Assembly: GCA_014239625.1 (NCBI GenBank)
Contig: JAAZYN010000067.1
Coordinates: 1-5,186 of the forward strand
DNA length: 5,186 nucleotides
Direction: 5' to 3'
DNA from: Myxococcales bacterium
Lineage (GTDB): Bacteria > Myxococcota_A > UBA9042 > PHBI01 > JAAZYN01
Part shown: in pieces, positions 1 through 5,186 of the stretch
Layout of the letters: the number at the start of each line of letters is the position of its first letter
Numbering within the stretch: the first letter of the stretch is position 1
Notes under the pieces: model-generated
What the model was told of the DNA's origin: nothing
The model's database searches: none
Seen by the model: only the letters and a program-made list of their open reading frames with translations
Made by a program: the position numbers and the translations under genes

Positions 1-136
1 CGCCGGCGACGACGTCGGCGACGATGTCGGGTCCGGGCCAGGTGTCGGCGCCCCCACCACCGTCGGACGCCGCGTCGTCACACCCCAGGCTCCAACAGAG
101 CCCGGCGAGGAGCAGATAGATCGTCCGCCCCGTCAC
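1..136 (-). CDS. Partial lipoprotein, N-terminus only (runs off left edge)
   Basis: Reading the minus strand from a GTG at 136 gives 45 codons that stay open to the window edge. The product starts MTGRTIYLLLAGLCWSLGC, a textbook lipoprotein signal peptide: short basic start, hydrophobic core, and lipobox S-L-G-C with the lipidated cysteine at residue 19. The next residues are Asp, Asp, then an Ala/Asp/Gly-rich linker (DAASDGGGGAD) leading into x-D-[IV]-V units (PDIV, ADVV). Such acidic linkers are typical of surface lipoproteins in Myxococcota-like bacteria. An AGG (plus-strand 144-146) lies 7 nt before the GTG as a weak ribosome binding site, and no better in-frame start was seen upstream. 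The gene is divergent from the operon starting at 275, with 138 bp between starts. The functional domain is outside the window, so no function can be given. Asp at position +2 matters as an inner-membrane retention signal in Escherichia coli but is not a reliable guide elsewhere. Confidence 0.8.
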   Translation of the reverse strand, partial: MTGRTIYLLLAGLCWSLGCDDAASDGGGGADTWPGPDIVADVVAG

Positions 137-203
137 GCTGAGACCTGTCGCCCGTCCGCCATGCCAACCCCGCTTGACCTCTCGACCGTACCAACAGGAC
201 GCG

Positions 204-233
204 TTGACAGCAACGCCCCTGCGCTCTTACGAT
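204..233 (+). promoter_or_regulatory. Sigma70-type promoter of the three-gene operon
   Basis: A perfect -35 hexamer TTGACA (204-209) is followed after 18 bp by TACGAT (228-233), which matches four of six bases of TATAAT, including the important TA and final T. Transcription would begin near 240, giving a leader of about 35 nt before the GTG at 275. The match is conspicuous in such GC-rich DNA. It lies downstream of the ATG at 161, so it argues against that longer start for the first operon gene. Confidence 0.6.
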
Positions 234-245
234 CCCTTCACGGAT

Positions 246-270
246 GCCTCGACGCGAGGCGAGGAGGAGG
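246..270 (+). promoter_or_regulatory. Leader hairpin and strong ribosome binding site
   Basis: GCCTCG (246-251) and CGAGGC (255-260) form a perfect 6-bp stem around the 3-nt loop ACG. The stem is followed at once by the purine run GAGGAGGAGG (261-270), an excellent Shine-Dalgarno sequence 4 nt before the GTG at 275. The purine run decides the start of the first operon gene. The hairpin could stabilise the messenger's 5' end or tune access to the ribosome binding site; that role is inference. Confidence 0.5.
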
Positions 271-274
271 CTCG

Positions 275-1936
275 GTGATCCACCTCAGGCGCGTGACCCT
301 CGCCGCCATGTGCGGGGCGCTGGCCTTTGGGACCACGGGGGCGCAGGCCGAGGAGCTCGCGCACTGCCCGCAGCCGTCCGTAGCGGCCGAGGGCCACCAC
401 TATCTCCGAGCCCTGAGCCTGGATCTGCGCGGCGTCGTGCCCAGCGTGGAGGAGCATGACGCCGTACAGCTGGCGGGTGGTGTGACCGACGCGGTGATCG
501 ACGCCTACCTCGACAGCCCCGCCTTCGCCCGGCAGGTCGCGCGCTTTCACAGGAGCCTGCTGTGGAATCGGGTGACCGACACGGCCCTGGTGCACCGACG
601 CGCGGTCCTGACACCCACCCCCTTCGACACGCCCAACGCCCCGGCGCTCTACTCGCGGTGGCGGGCCGGCATGTTGCGGGGCGCTCAGTTCGTCGCGTGC
701 CTCGACGAGCCGGCGACCGTCGATCCGGCGACGGGGCAGATCGCCACCGTGTGGGACGCCGACACCGGCGCGTTTCGGGAAGGCTGGCTGGAGGTCAGCC
801 CCTACTGGGCCCCGGAGACCACCGTCAAGGTCTGCGCGTTCGACGCCAGCGCCGTCGCCAGCGCCGCCGACGGGGTGTCGTGCAAGAGCCGCGAGGGGTT
901 GCTCCGCGCGCAGTGCGGTTGTGGACCAGCGCTGAGCTGGTGTGTCACCTCGGAGACCGAGCAGGTCATGCGCGACGCCCTGGGCGCGGCGGTGGATACG
1001 CTCGTCGAGAAGGTCATCGCCGCAGACCAGCCCTACACCGACCTGTTTTTGAGCAACGTCAGCTATTTCAACGGACCCCTGGCCCACTACTGGTACCATG
1101 TGGCCCAGCGATACGACCTGTACCCGGCCCACTCGGAGATGCTCTCGGTGGGGCTCCTGGCCGACATCGACTACACCAGCGACACCTGGGTCCCGGTGGA
1201 GCAGGGACCGCAGCACACGGGTGTCCTGACCAGCGCCGTGTACCTGCTGCGGTTCACCAGCAACAGACGGCGCGCGCGGCGGTACTTCGAGGCCTTCCTG
1301 GGCCAGCCCTTCGTCCCCCCCTCGGGCGGTCTGGACATCGACGCGGCCGCGCCGGCCGAGCCCGACCTCACCAAAAAAGACGGGTGCAAATACTGCCACG
1401 CGATCCTGGATCCCAGCGCCGAACACTGGGGGCGTTGGACGCAGTTCGGCATGCAGTACCTCCAGCCCGAGACGCACCCGCCGTGCCGCGCGGATTGTCT
1501 GGCCTGCGCGTACGAGGGGGGGTGTTCACAGGACTGCATCTCGAACTACGTCACCCAGGGGGTGCTCAGCAAGGAGAGCGTGTTTTTCGGCTGGCTCAAG
1601 CCCTACCAGTTCAACGTGGAGGCCGCCTTGCTGGACGCTCTGGCGGCTGAAGCGGAAGCCACCAAGGTGGTGTGCGAGCCGCAGCTGGTGGCCCAGTCCG
1701 AGCTCGATCACATCGAGCTCGGGCCCAAGATCCTGGTGAAGCGCACCGTCGTGGACGGTCGCCTGGCCCGAGGGGCGGTGACCAACGTGATCCGCTGGCT
1801 CGTGGGCACCGCGACGAACCCCGACGACGGCCCGTGGATCGACGCACTGGCCCAGGCCTTCGCCACGAGCGGGTACGATTACAAGGTGCTGGTGCGAAGC
1901 GTCGTCACCAGCGAGCGCTATCGGAGGGTCCAGTGA
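275..1936 (+). CDS. Secreted cysteine-rich DUF1549/DUF1588-like protein with one c-type haem motif
   Basis: The product is 553 aa with a Sec signal peptide (MIHLRRVTLAAM..., predicted cleavage after A-Q-A at residue 25). Residues 43-100 (YLRALSLDLRGVVPS, then LLWNRV) resemble DUF1549, the planctomycete-cytochrome-associated domain usually seen as 'RRLxLDLTGLPPTPEE'. Residues 313-355 (HTGVLTSAVYLLRF, then FLGQPFVPPSGG) resemble DUF1588. CKYCH at 371-375 is a single CXXCH haem-c attachment motif followed by LDP, as in the family's 'CxxCHxxxDP'. The C-terminus (LVRSVVTSERYRR) resembles the usual DUF1549-type ending. The mature chain has 15 cysteines, including QCGCGPALSWC (213-223) and a dense cluster at 404-421. 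The GTG start is chosen over an ATG at 161 because it follows GAGGAGGAGG, begins the signal peptide exactly, and lies downstream of the promoter. It is the first gene of an operon with a lipoprotein and a DUF1501 protein. A periplasmic or surface location and possible redox role are inferred; the true activity is unknown. Family placement is from remembered motifs, not a search. Confidence 0.82.
   Translation: MIHLRRVTLAAMCGALAFGTTGAQAEELAHCPQPSVAAEGHHYLRALSLDLRGVVPSVEEHDAVQLAGGVTDAVIDAYLDSPAFARQVARFHRSLLWNRVTDTALVHRRAVLTPTPFDTPNAPALYSRWRAGMLRGAQFVACLDEPATVDPATGQIATVWDADTGAFREGWLEVSPYWAPETTVKVCAFDASAVASAADGVSCKSREGLLRAQCGCGPALSWCVTSETEQVMRDALGAAVDTLVEKVIAADQPYTDLFLSNVSYFNGPLAHYWYHVAQRYDLYPAHSEMLSVGLLADIDYTSDTWVPVEQGPQHTGVLTSAVYLLRFTSNRRRARRYFEAFLGQPFVPPSGGLDIDAAAPAEPDLTKKDGCKYCHAILDPSAEHWGRWTQFGMQYLQPETHPPCRADCLACAYEGGCSQDCISNYVTQGVLSKESVFFGWLKPYQFNVEAALLDALAAEAEATKVVCEPQLVAQSELDHIELGPKILVKRTVVDGRLARGAVTNVIRWLVGTATNPDDGPWIDALAQAFATSGYDYKVLVRSVVTSERYRRVQ
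1698..1722. repeat. Perfect 11-bp inverted repeat inside a coding region
   Basis: Arms 1698-1708 (CCGAGCTCGAT) and 1712-1722 (ATCGAGCTCGG) are exact reverse complements around the 3-nt loop CAC. A G-T pair (1697/1723) and a G-C pair (1696/1724) can extend the stem. It encodes SELDHIELG near residues 475-483 of the haem-motif protein. Each arm also contains the restriction-like palindrome GAGCTC. It may be chance symmetry in codons for the near-mirror peptide ELDHIEL, or a stable structure in the messenger. Confidence 0.7.
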
Positions 1937-2685
1937 GCCTGGCCTTTATCCGCGGCGGCGTCATCGGCCTCGGCGCCGCTCTGATCATGGCGGGCTGCTC
2001 GGATCCCCCGGTGGTGACCGCGGACGCGACGATAGACCTGACGGTGGTGGACGACGGCGCCTCGGAGGCCGCACCACCGCCACCGCCGGTCGACGCCGCC
2101 AGCCCCCCGGAGCCCGCCGAGGTGCGCGTCGGCGACCCCACCCCGGTGCCGCTGGTCCCGCCGTACGAGCCGGCGCCTCGGGATCGCAAGCGGATGAACA
2201 TCGACCAGCTGTGGGCGACCGTCGATCGGGTGACCGGCGGGGTCCATTGGATAGACGCCACGGGCGAGGACGCGTTGGTCGAGAAAGCGTCTCTGCTCGG
2301 CAAGCCCGACTTCGTGGACACCACCCAGGAGGTCGACGAGCCCGACCTGCTGTTCGACAAGCAGCTGGGTGATCTGGCGCGCAGCGTGTGTGTGGAGCTG
2401 ATGGCCAAGGAGCAGGGGAGCGCGCCCGGCGACCGGGTGTTCTTGGTGCACGCGGCCCCGACGGACACGTCGTCTTCGGCGCCGTCGGCCATCGCCGAGA
2501 ACATGCGCAGGGTGTTGCTCCGATTTCACGGCACCTACCTCACCGCTGACAGTCCGGAGCTGGCCCCCTGGCTGGGTCTCTTCGACCAGCTGAGCCAGAC
2601 CGACGCGCCGGCGCCAGACCCCATCCAGGGGTGGACCGGGATCTGCGTGACGTTGATGTCCCATCCCAACTTCTTCACCTACTGA
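1933..2685 (+). CDS. Uncharacterised lipoprotein, translationally coupled to the haem-motif protein
   Basis: The product is 250 aa. The GTG start overlaps the preceding stop in GTGA (4 nt), and GGAGG (1923-1927) lies 5 nt upstream, so coupled translation is likely. Residues 1-22 (MSLAFIRGGVIGLGAALIMAGC) form a lipoprotein signal peptide. The lipobox is M-A-G-C, with Met rather than Leu at -3, and the lipidated residue is Cys22. Residues 23-85 are a flexible Asp/Ala/Pro-rich tether including six consecutive prolines (48-53 approximately). The globular part begins at DRKRMNIDQL (about 84-93) and continues with TGGVHW (101-106), LGKPDFVDTTQEV (122-134), a helix-like segment around 138-156, and MRRVLLRFHG (191-200). 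It ends GICVTLMSHPNFFTY. The ending resembles C-terminal segments of DUF1549/DUF1553-type proteins, and I recall similar stand-alone proteins in Myxococcota, but I cannot assign a named domain. Only Cys153 and Cys238 remain in the mature chain besides the anchor. It is probably a membrane-tethered partner of its two neighbours. Confidence 0.82.
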   Translation: MSLAFIRGGVIGLGAALIMAGCSDPPVVTADATIDLTVVDDGASEAAPPPPPVDAASPPEPAEVRVGDPTPVPLVPPYEPAPRDRKRMNIDQLWATVDRVTGGVHWIDATGEDALVEKASLLGKPDFVDTTQEVDEPDLLFDKQLGDLARSVCVELMAKEQGSAPGDRVFLVHAAPTDTSSSAPSAIAENMRRVLLRFHGTYLTADSPELAPWLGLFDQLSQTDAPAPDPIQGWTGICVTLMSHPNFFTY

Positions 2686-2704
2686 GCCACGGAGATCTGA
2701 CGCC

Positions 2705-4060
2705 ATGAGCGACCGCTGGACGCGACGCGATTTCCTGGCAGGTGGAGCCGCCGCGGGGCTCAGCGCCCTGGGCGCCGCGAGCCTTTACAGCCCTCGCGTG
2801 GACGCCGCCGAGCAGCTCGAGCTGGCGGATCGCAGCGTCATCATCCTGGAGATGACCGGCGGTTGGGATCTCCTGCTGAGCCTGGATCCGCGCGACCCCA
2901 GCGTCTTCACGCAGGACGCCGTCGGGCAGACGCTCATCGACCCACAGTACGGTCGCGTCCAGAACGCGCCGACCCCGGGGGTCGTGTTGGACACCGGGCT
3001 GGGGCTGCTCGGCAGCTTCATGGGTGAGGCCCTGCAGCACCTGGACAAGGTCAGCATCGTCCGCGGCATCAGCATGGAGACCCTGGCCCACGCGACGGCG
3101 CGCCAGCGGATGGTCACCGGGCGCGTCCCGGACGGGGTCGAGCTGAGCCACACGACCATCGACGTCTGGCTGAGCTCGTGGCTCGGACAGGACGCCGTGA
3201 TCCCCAACATCGCCATCTCCCGACCGTCCAAGAACCTGACGCAGCCCGGATATGCCACCCCCCTGCGACTCACCAGCGGCGCCCAGCTCTACAGCACCAT
3301 GGCCCGCTCGAGCCCCCTGTCCGCCGCGCAAGAGTCGGCGATCCAGGGTTTTCTCCGGGAGCAGCAGGCGTGCCCCAGCGCCATGGCGTCCAGCGTCAAG
3401 CGGCAGGCCGACACGTCGCGGGAGACCATCGCGGGGTTGATGGCTCAAGATCTGGGTGAGCAGTTCAACCTGAGCAGCCAGGAGCCAGGCCTGGTCGCGC
3501 TCAAGGAGCACTACAACGTGGCCCAGGAGCCCTTCATGGCGACCCCGCTGATCGCCGCTCAGGCTGTCAAGACGGGGCTGAGCCGGGTGGTGGGGGCGCG
3601 GCTGAGCCTCCCGACATTGGACGACCATGGCGCGACCTGGGCCGCCAACAACGGGACGACCCAGATGCAGGGCTTCAACGCGTTCGCCCGGGTGGTCGCA
3701 GATCTGGAGAGCTCGGCGCACCCGAGCGGGGAGGGCTCGTGGCTCGACCGCACCACGGTGATCCTCACCTCGGAGTTCTCGCGCACACCCCTGGTCAACG
3801 CCGACGACGGTCGCGACCACTGGCTCATGAACGCGATGCTGCTGGCTGGCGGCGACATCAAGGCTGGGCAGGTGATCGGGGCCAGCTCGGACGTGGGGAT
3901 GTTCCCGCTGCCCGTCGACTTGCAGACCGGGGCTGTGGACATTCTCAATGGCGAGATCCTCGTGCCCGAAGACATCTGGCACACCCTGTTCTACTCCATC
4001 GGGATCGCGGGTGACCCGGCCAACCTGAAAGGCAAGACCCTGCATGCCCTGCTCGCGTAG
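2705..4060 (+). CDS. Tat-exported DUF1501 family protein (alkaline-phosphatase/sulfatase fold)
   Basis: The product is 451 aa, within the usual DUF1501 range. It starts MSDRWTRRDFLAGGAAAG, with the twin-arginine motif T-R-R-D-F-L (6-11), an Ala/Gly-rich core, and a likely cleavage near V-D-A at 32-34. This points to export of a folded, perhaps cofactor- or metal-bearing, protein. Family landmarks in order are VIILEMTGGWD (45-55, in place of the usual 'fLrGGxDxL'), VRGISM (119-124), DDHG (306-309), TVILTSEFSRTP (351-362), GRDHW (369-373), GGDIKAGQVIG (382-392) and VPEDIWHTLFYSIGI (420-434). The Asp/His residues in DDHG and GRDH are candidates for metal binding by analogy with the phosphatase superfamily; no substrate is established. 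The start follows GGAG (2691-2694) at a slightly long 10 nt. The gene lies 19 nt after the lipoprotein gene and is the last member of the operon. Confidence in the family is high, in activity low. Confidence 0.93.
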   Translation: MSDRWTRRDFLAGGAAAGLSALGAASLYSPRVDAAEQLELADRSVIILEMTGGWDLLLSLDPRDPSVFTQDAVGQTLIDPQYGRVQNAPTPGVVLDTGLGLLGSFMGEALQHLDKVSIVRGISMETLAHATARQRMVTGRVPDGVELSHTTIDVWLSSWLGQDAVIPNIAISRPSKNLTQPGYATPLRLTSGAQLYSTMARSSPLSAAQESAIQGFLREQQACPSAMASSVKRQADTSRETIAGLMAQDLGEQFNLSSQEPGLVALKEHYNVAQEPFMATPLIAAQAVKTGLSRVVGARLSLPTLDDHGATWAANNGTTQMQGFNAFARVVADLESSAHPSGEGSWLDRTTVILTSEFSRTPLVNADDGRDHWLMNAMLLAGGDIKAGQVIGASSDVGMFPLPVDLQTGAVDILNGEILVPEDIWHTLFYSIGIAGDPANLKGKTLHALLA

Positions 4061-4072
4061 CGACGGTCGCGC

Positions 4073-4152
4073 CGGCGGGTGACCGATCGGCAGGTCCGCC
4101 GTGACCTCGCGGAGGTGACTCGCTCGCGCCGTGCCCCGCGCTGAGGTCAGCG
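4073..4152 (+). other. GC-rich hairpin cluster after the operon; possible terminator or transcript-end structure
   Basis: Starting 12 nt after the DUF1501 stop, CGGCGG (4073-4078) pairs with CCGCCG (4096-4101), and ACC (4082-4084) can pair with GGT (4093-4095) inside it. Next, ACCTC (4104-4108) pairs with GAGGT (4112-4116) over the loop GCG. Finally CGCTG/CAGCG (4139-4143 and 4148-4152) pair over AGGT. None is followed by a T run, so a classical intrinsic terminator is not supported. The cluster may mark the transcript end or protect it from degradation. The rest of 4061-4201 holds no convincing gene or promoter. Confidence 0.3.
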
Positions 4153-4201
4153 AGCCGGAGCGCCCCGCCCCAGGTTGAAGGAATGGGCGCGCCTTGCGAA
4201 G

Positions 4202-5186
4202 ATGCCCGACGTGTCACACCCACCCCACCTGGACACGACGTCCGTCCTCAAAAAGCTGGTCGTCCCCATCATCATCCTGGGCGGCTTCCTCACCGTCGGC
4301 TTGACCAGCGACGGGCTGCTGGCCGAGCTGGGAGACACGGCCATCTCGCAGACGAACAAGGTCTTCGTCTACGGTCTGCAGATCGGGATCTGGTTGGCCA
4401 GCGCGTTTCTGATCAACCGGCTCATGGGCGTCTTCTTCTGGGACCTGTTCGTGTCCCGGGCCATGGGAGGCGGGCCCGTACCGCGGCTGCTGAAGGACGT
4501 GGTCGCCGGGGTGGTCTACATCATCGCGGTGACGGGGATCGTGGCGTTCGTGTTTGGCGAGTCGGTCACCGGGATCTGGGCCACCAGCGGCGCCGTCGGC
4601 ATCGTCCTGGGGTTCGCGCTGCGTTCGCTGATCCTGGATGTCTTCACGGGCTTGGCGATCAACGTCGATCGGCCCTACCGCATGGGCGATTGGATCATGT
4701 TGCATCAGCGCCAGCCCCAGCTGCACATCATCGGCAACGTCCAGGAGATGAACTGGAGGACCACGCGTCTGAGGACCGCCCATGGCAACCTGGTGGTCGT
4801 GCCCAACTCGGTGATGGGCAGCACGATCATCACCAACTACATGCTCCCCGAGGAGCACAGCCGCCTGGAGCTCACCTTCGACCTGGACTTCGGCGTGCCC
4901 TCCGAGCGCGCCCTGCGGGTGCTCACGGCGGCTATCCGGTCGGTGGCCGGGGGCGGCGCCAAGCAGCCCCTGGCCGACCCCCCGCCCAAGATCCGTATCA
5001 ATCGCATCACCGAGCTCGGGGTCGAGTACCGGATCCGCTACTGGGTCTTGCCCCGCAACCTGTCGCCGAACCGCTCGCGCCACATCGTCATCGGCGCGGT
5101 CCTCGACCACCTCAAGCAGGCGGGCCTGACCCTGGCCTACCCCAAAAACGACGCCTTCCACACGCAGATGCCTCAACGGCCTCTGG
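4202..5186 (+). CDS. MscS-family mechanosensitive channel (3' end beyond window)
   Basis: This frame is open to the right edge: 328 codons are visible and no stop is reached. E. coli MscS has 286 residues, so this one is longer. Membrane segments lie at about 17-38, 54-80 and 97-119. The pore-lining helix follows at about 124-155 (ATSGAVGIVLGFALRS...), then the signature RPYRMGDWI (157-165). The beta domain includes NWRTTRLRT (184-192) and VVVPNS (198-203), followed by the alpha/beta cytoplasmic domain to about 315. Family members open under membrane tension in the inner membrane and release solutes on osmotic downshock. An in-frame TGA at 4142 limits the start. The ATG at 4202 is preferred, but it has no good ribosome binding site; TTG 4175 and GTG 4211 are alternatives. 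At the position matching E. coli Gln112 the pore has Arg141. The ATSG...LGFAL type of pore helix recalls channels with a C-terminal cyclic-nucleotide-binding domain, which would lie outside the window. It is likely a separate transcription unit, 141 bp after the operon. Confidence 0.93.
   Translation, partial: MPDVSHPPHLDTTSVLKKLVVPIIILGGFLTVGLTSDGLLAELGDTAISQTNKVFVYGLQIGIWLASAFLINRLMGVFFWDLFVSRAMGGGPVPRLLKDVVAGVVYIIAVTGIVAFVFGESVTGIWATSGAVGIVLGFALRSLILDVFTGLAINVDRPYRMGDWIMLHQRQPQLHIIGNVQEMNWRTTRLRTAHGNLVVVPNSVMGSTIITNYMLPEEHSRLELTFDLDFGVPSERALRVLTAAIRSVAGGGAKQPLADPPPKIRINRITELGVEYRIRYWVLPRNLSPNRSRHIVIGAVLDHLKQAGLTLAYPKNDAFHTQMPQRPL

Noticed and set aside
185..213. Possible minus-strand promoter (TTGCTG, 17 bp, TACGGT) for the divergent lipoprotein
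   Set aside because: Only three of six bases match in each hexamer, so it is not distinguishable from chance, although it would overlap the plus-strand -35 box.
1373..1379. AAAAAAG run that might be a -1 frameshift site
   Set aside because: The run starts at codon position 1, not in the A-AAA-AAG phase needed for slippage. The frame continues directly into the CKYCH motif with conserved flanks.
227..1477. Long minus-strand open frame (416 codons) opposite the haem-motif gene
   Set aside because: It is antisense to a gene with clear family motifs. The product is Arg/Gly/Val/His-rich without domain character, as expected from antisense frames in GC-rich coding DNA.
1315..1522. C7 (1315-1321) and G7 (1516-1522) tracts as phase-variation sites or sequencing errors
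   Set aside because: The frame and family motifs continue intact across both tracts, and seven-base G/C runs are unremarkable at this GC content.
562..1650. Alternative plus-strand frame of 362 codons inside the haem-motif gene
   Set aside because: It is highly Arg/Gly/Pro-rich, has no ribosome binding site, and overlaps a gene with signal peptide and family motifs.
2675..4045. Long minus-strand open frame (456 codons) covering the DUF1501 gene
   Set aside because: The plus-strand frame has a Tat signal and conserved DUF1501 motifs. The antisense product is low-complexity Gln/His/Arg/Gly-rich and is a codon-bias artefact.
4175..4203. TTGAAG, 17 bp, GAAGAT as a promoter for the channel gene
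   Set aside because: The -10 match is only three of six, and it overlaps the likely ATG at 4202, which would require a leaderless downstream start.
4214..5176. Minus-strand open frame (320 codons) opposite the channel gene
   Set aside because: It is the antisense shadow of an unmistakable MscS protein; its Asp/Gln/His/Gly-rich product has no recognisable features.

Overview
The window is GC-rich, with strong G/C preference at third codon positions. It encodes several exported proteins of types common in Myxococcota and related former Deltaproteobacteria: Asp/Gly/Pro-rich lipoproteins, a DUF1549/DUF1588-like secreted protein with a c-type haem motif, and a Tat-exported DUF1501 protein. The best guess is a myxobacterium-like or bradymonad-like bacterium. 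This rests on protein style only; no marker gene is present.

Layout. Positions 1-136 hold the 5' end of a minus-strand lipoprotein gene that runs off the left edge. Positions 137-274 form a divergent intergenic region with a good sigma70-type promoter (TTGACA, 18 bp, TACGAT), a small leader hairpin and a strong purine-rich ribosome binding site. A compact plus-strand operon of three genes follows (275-4060). The first is a Sec-exported, cysteine-rich protein with one CXXCH motif and DUF1549/DUF1588-like segments. The second is an uncharacterised lipoprotein whose GTG start overlaps the previous stop by 4 nt. The third, 19 nt further on, is a Tat-exported DUF1501 (alkaline-phosphatase/sulfatase-fold) protein. 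Positions 4061-4201 are non-coding and contain several GC-rich hairpins. The last gene, from 4202, is an MscS-type mechanosensitive channel; its C-terminus lies beyond the right edge.

Working together. All three operon products carry export signals (Sec, lipoprotein, Tat), and the tight spacing implies co-expression, so they probably act together in the periplasm or at the outer membrane. Pairing of a haem-motif DUF15xx protein with a DUF1501 protein is a recurring theme in Planctomycetota and Myxococcota. The biochemical role is not known to me. The lipoprotein between them is the least described member. The MscS gene looks like a separate transcription unit. No RNA genes, CRISPR arrays, insertion sequences or other mobile-element hallmarks were seen.
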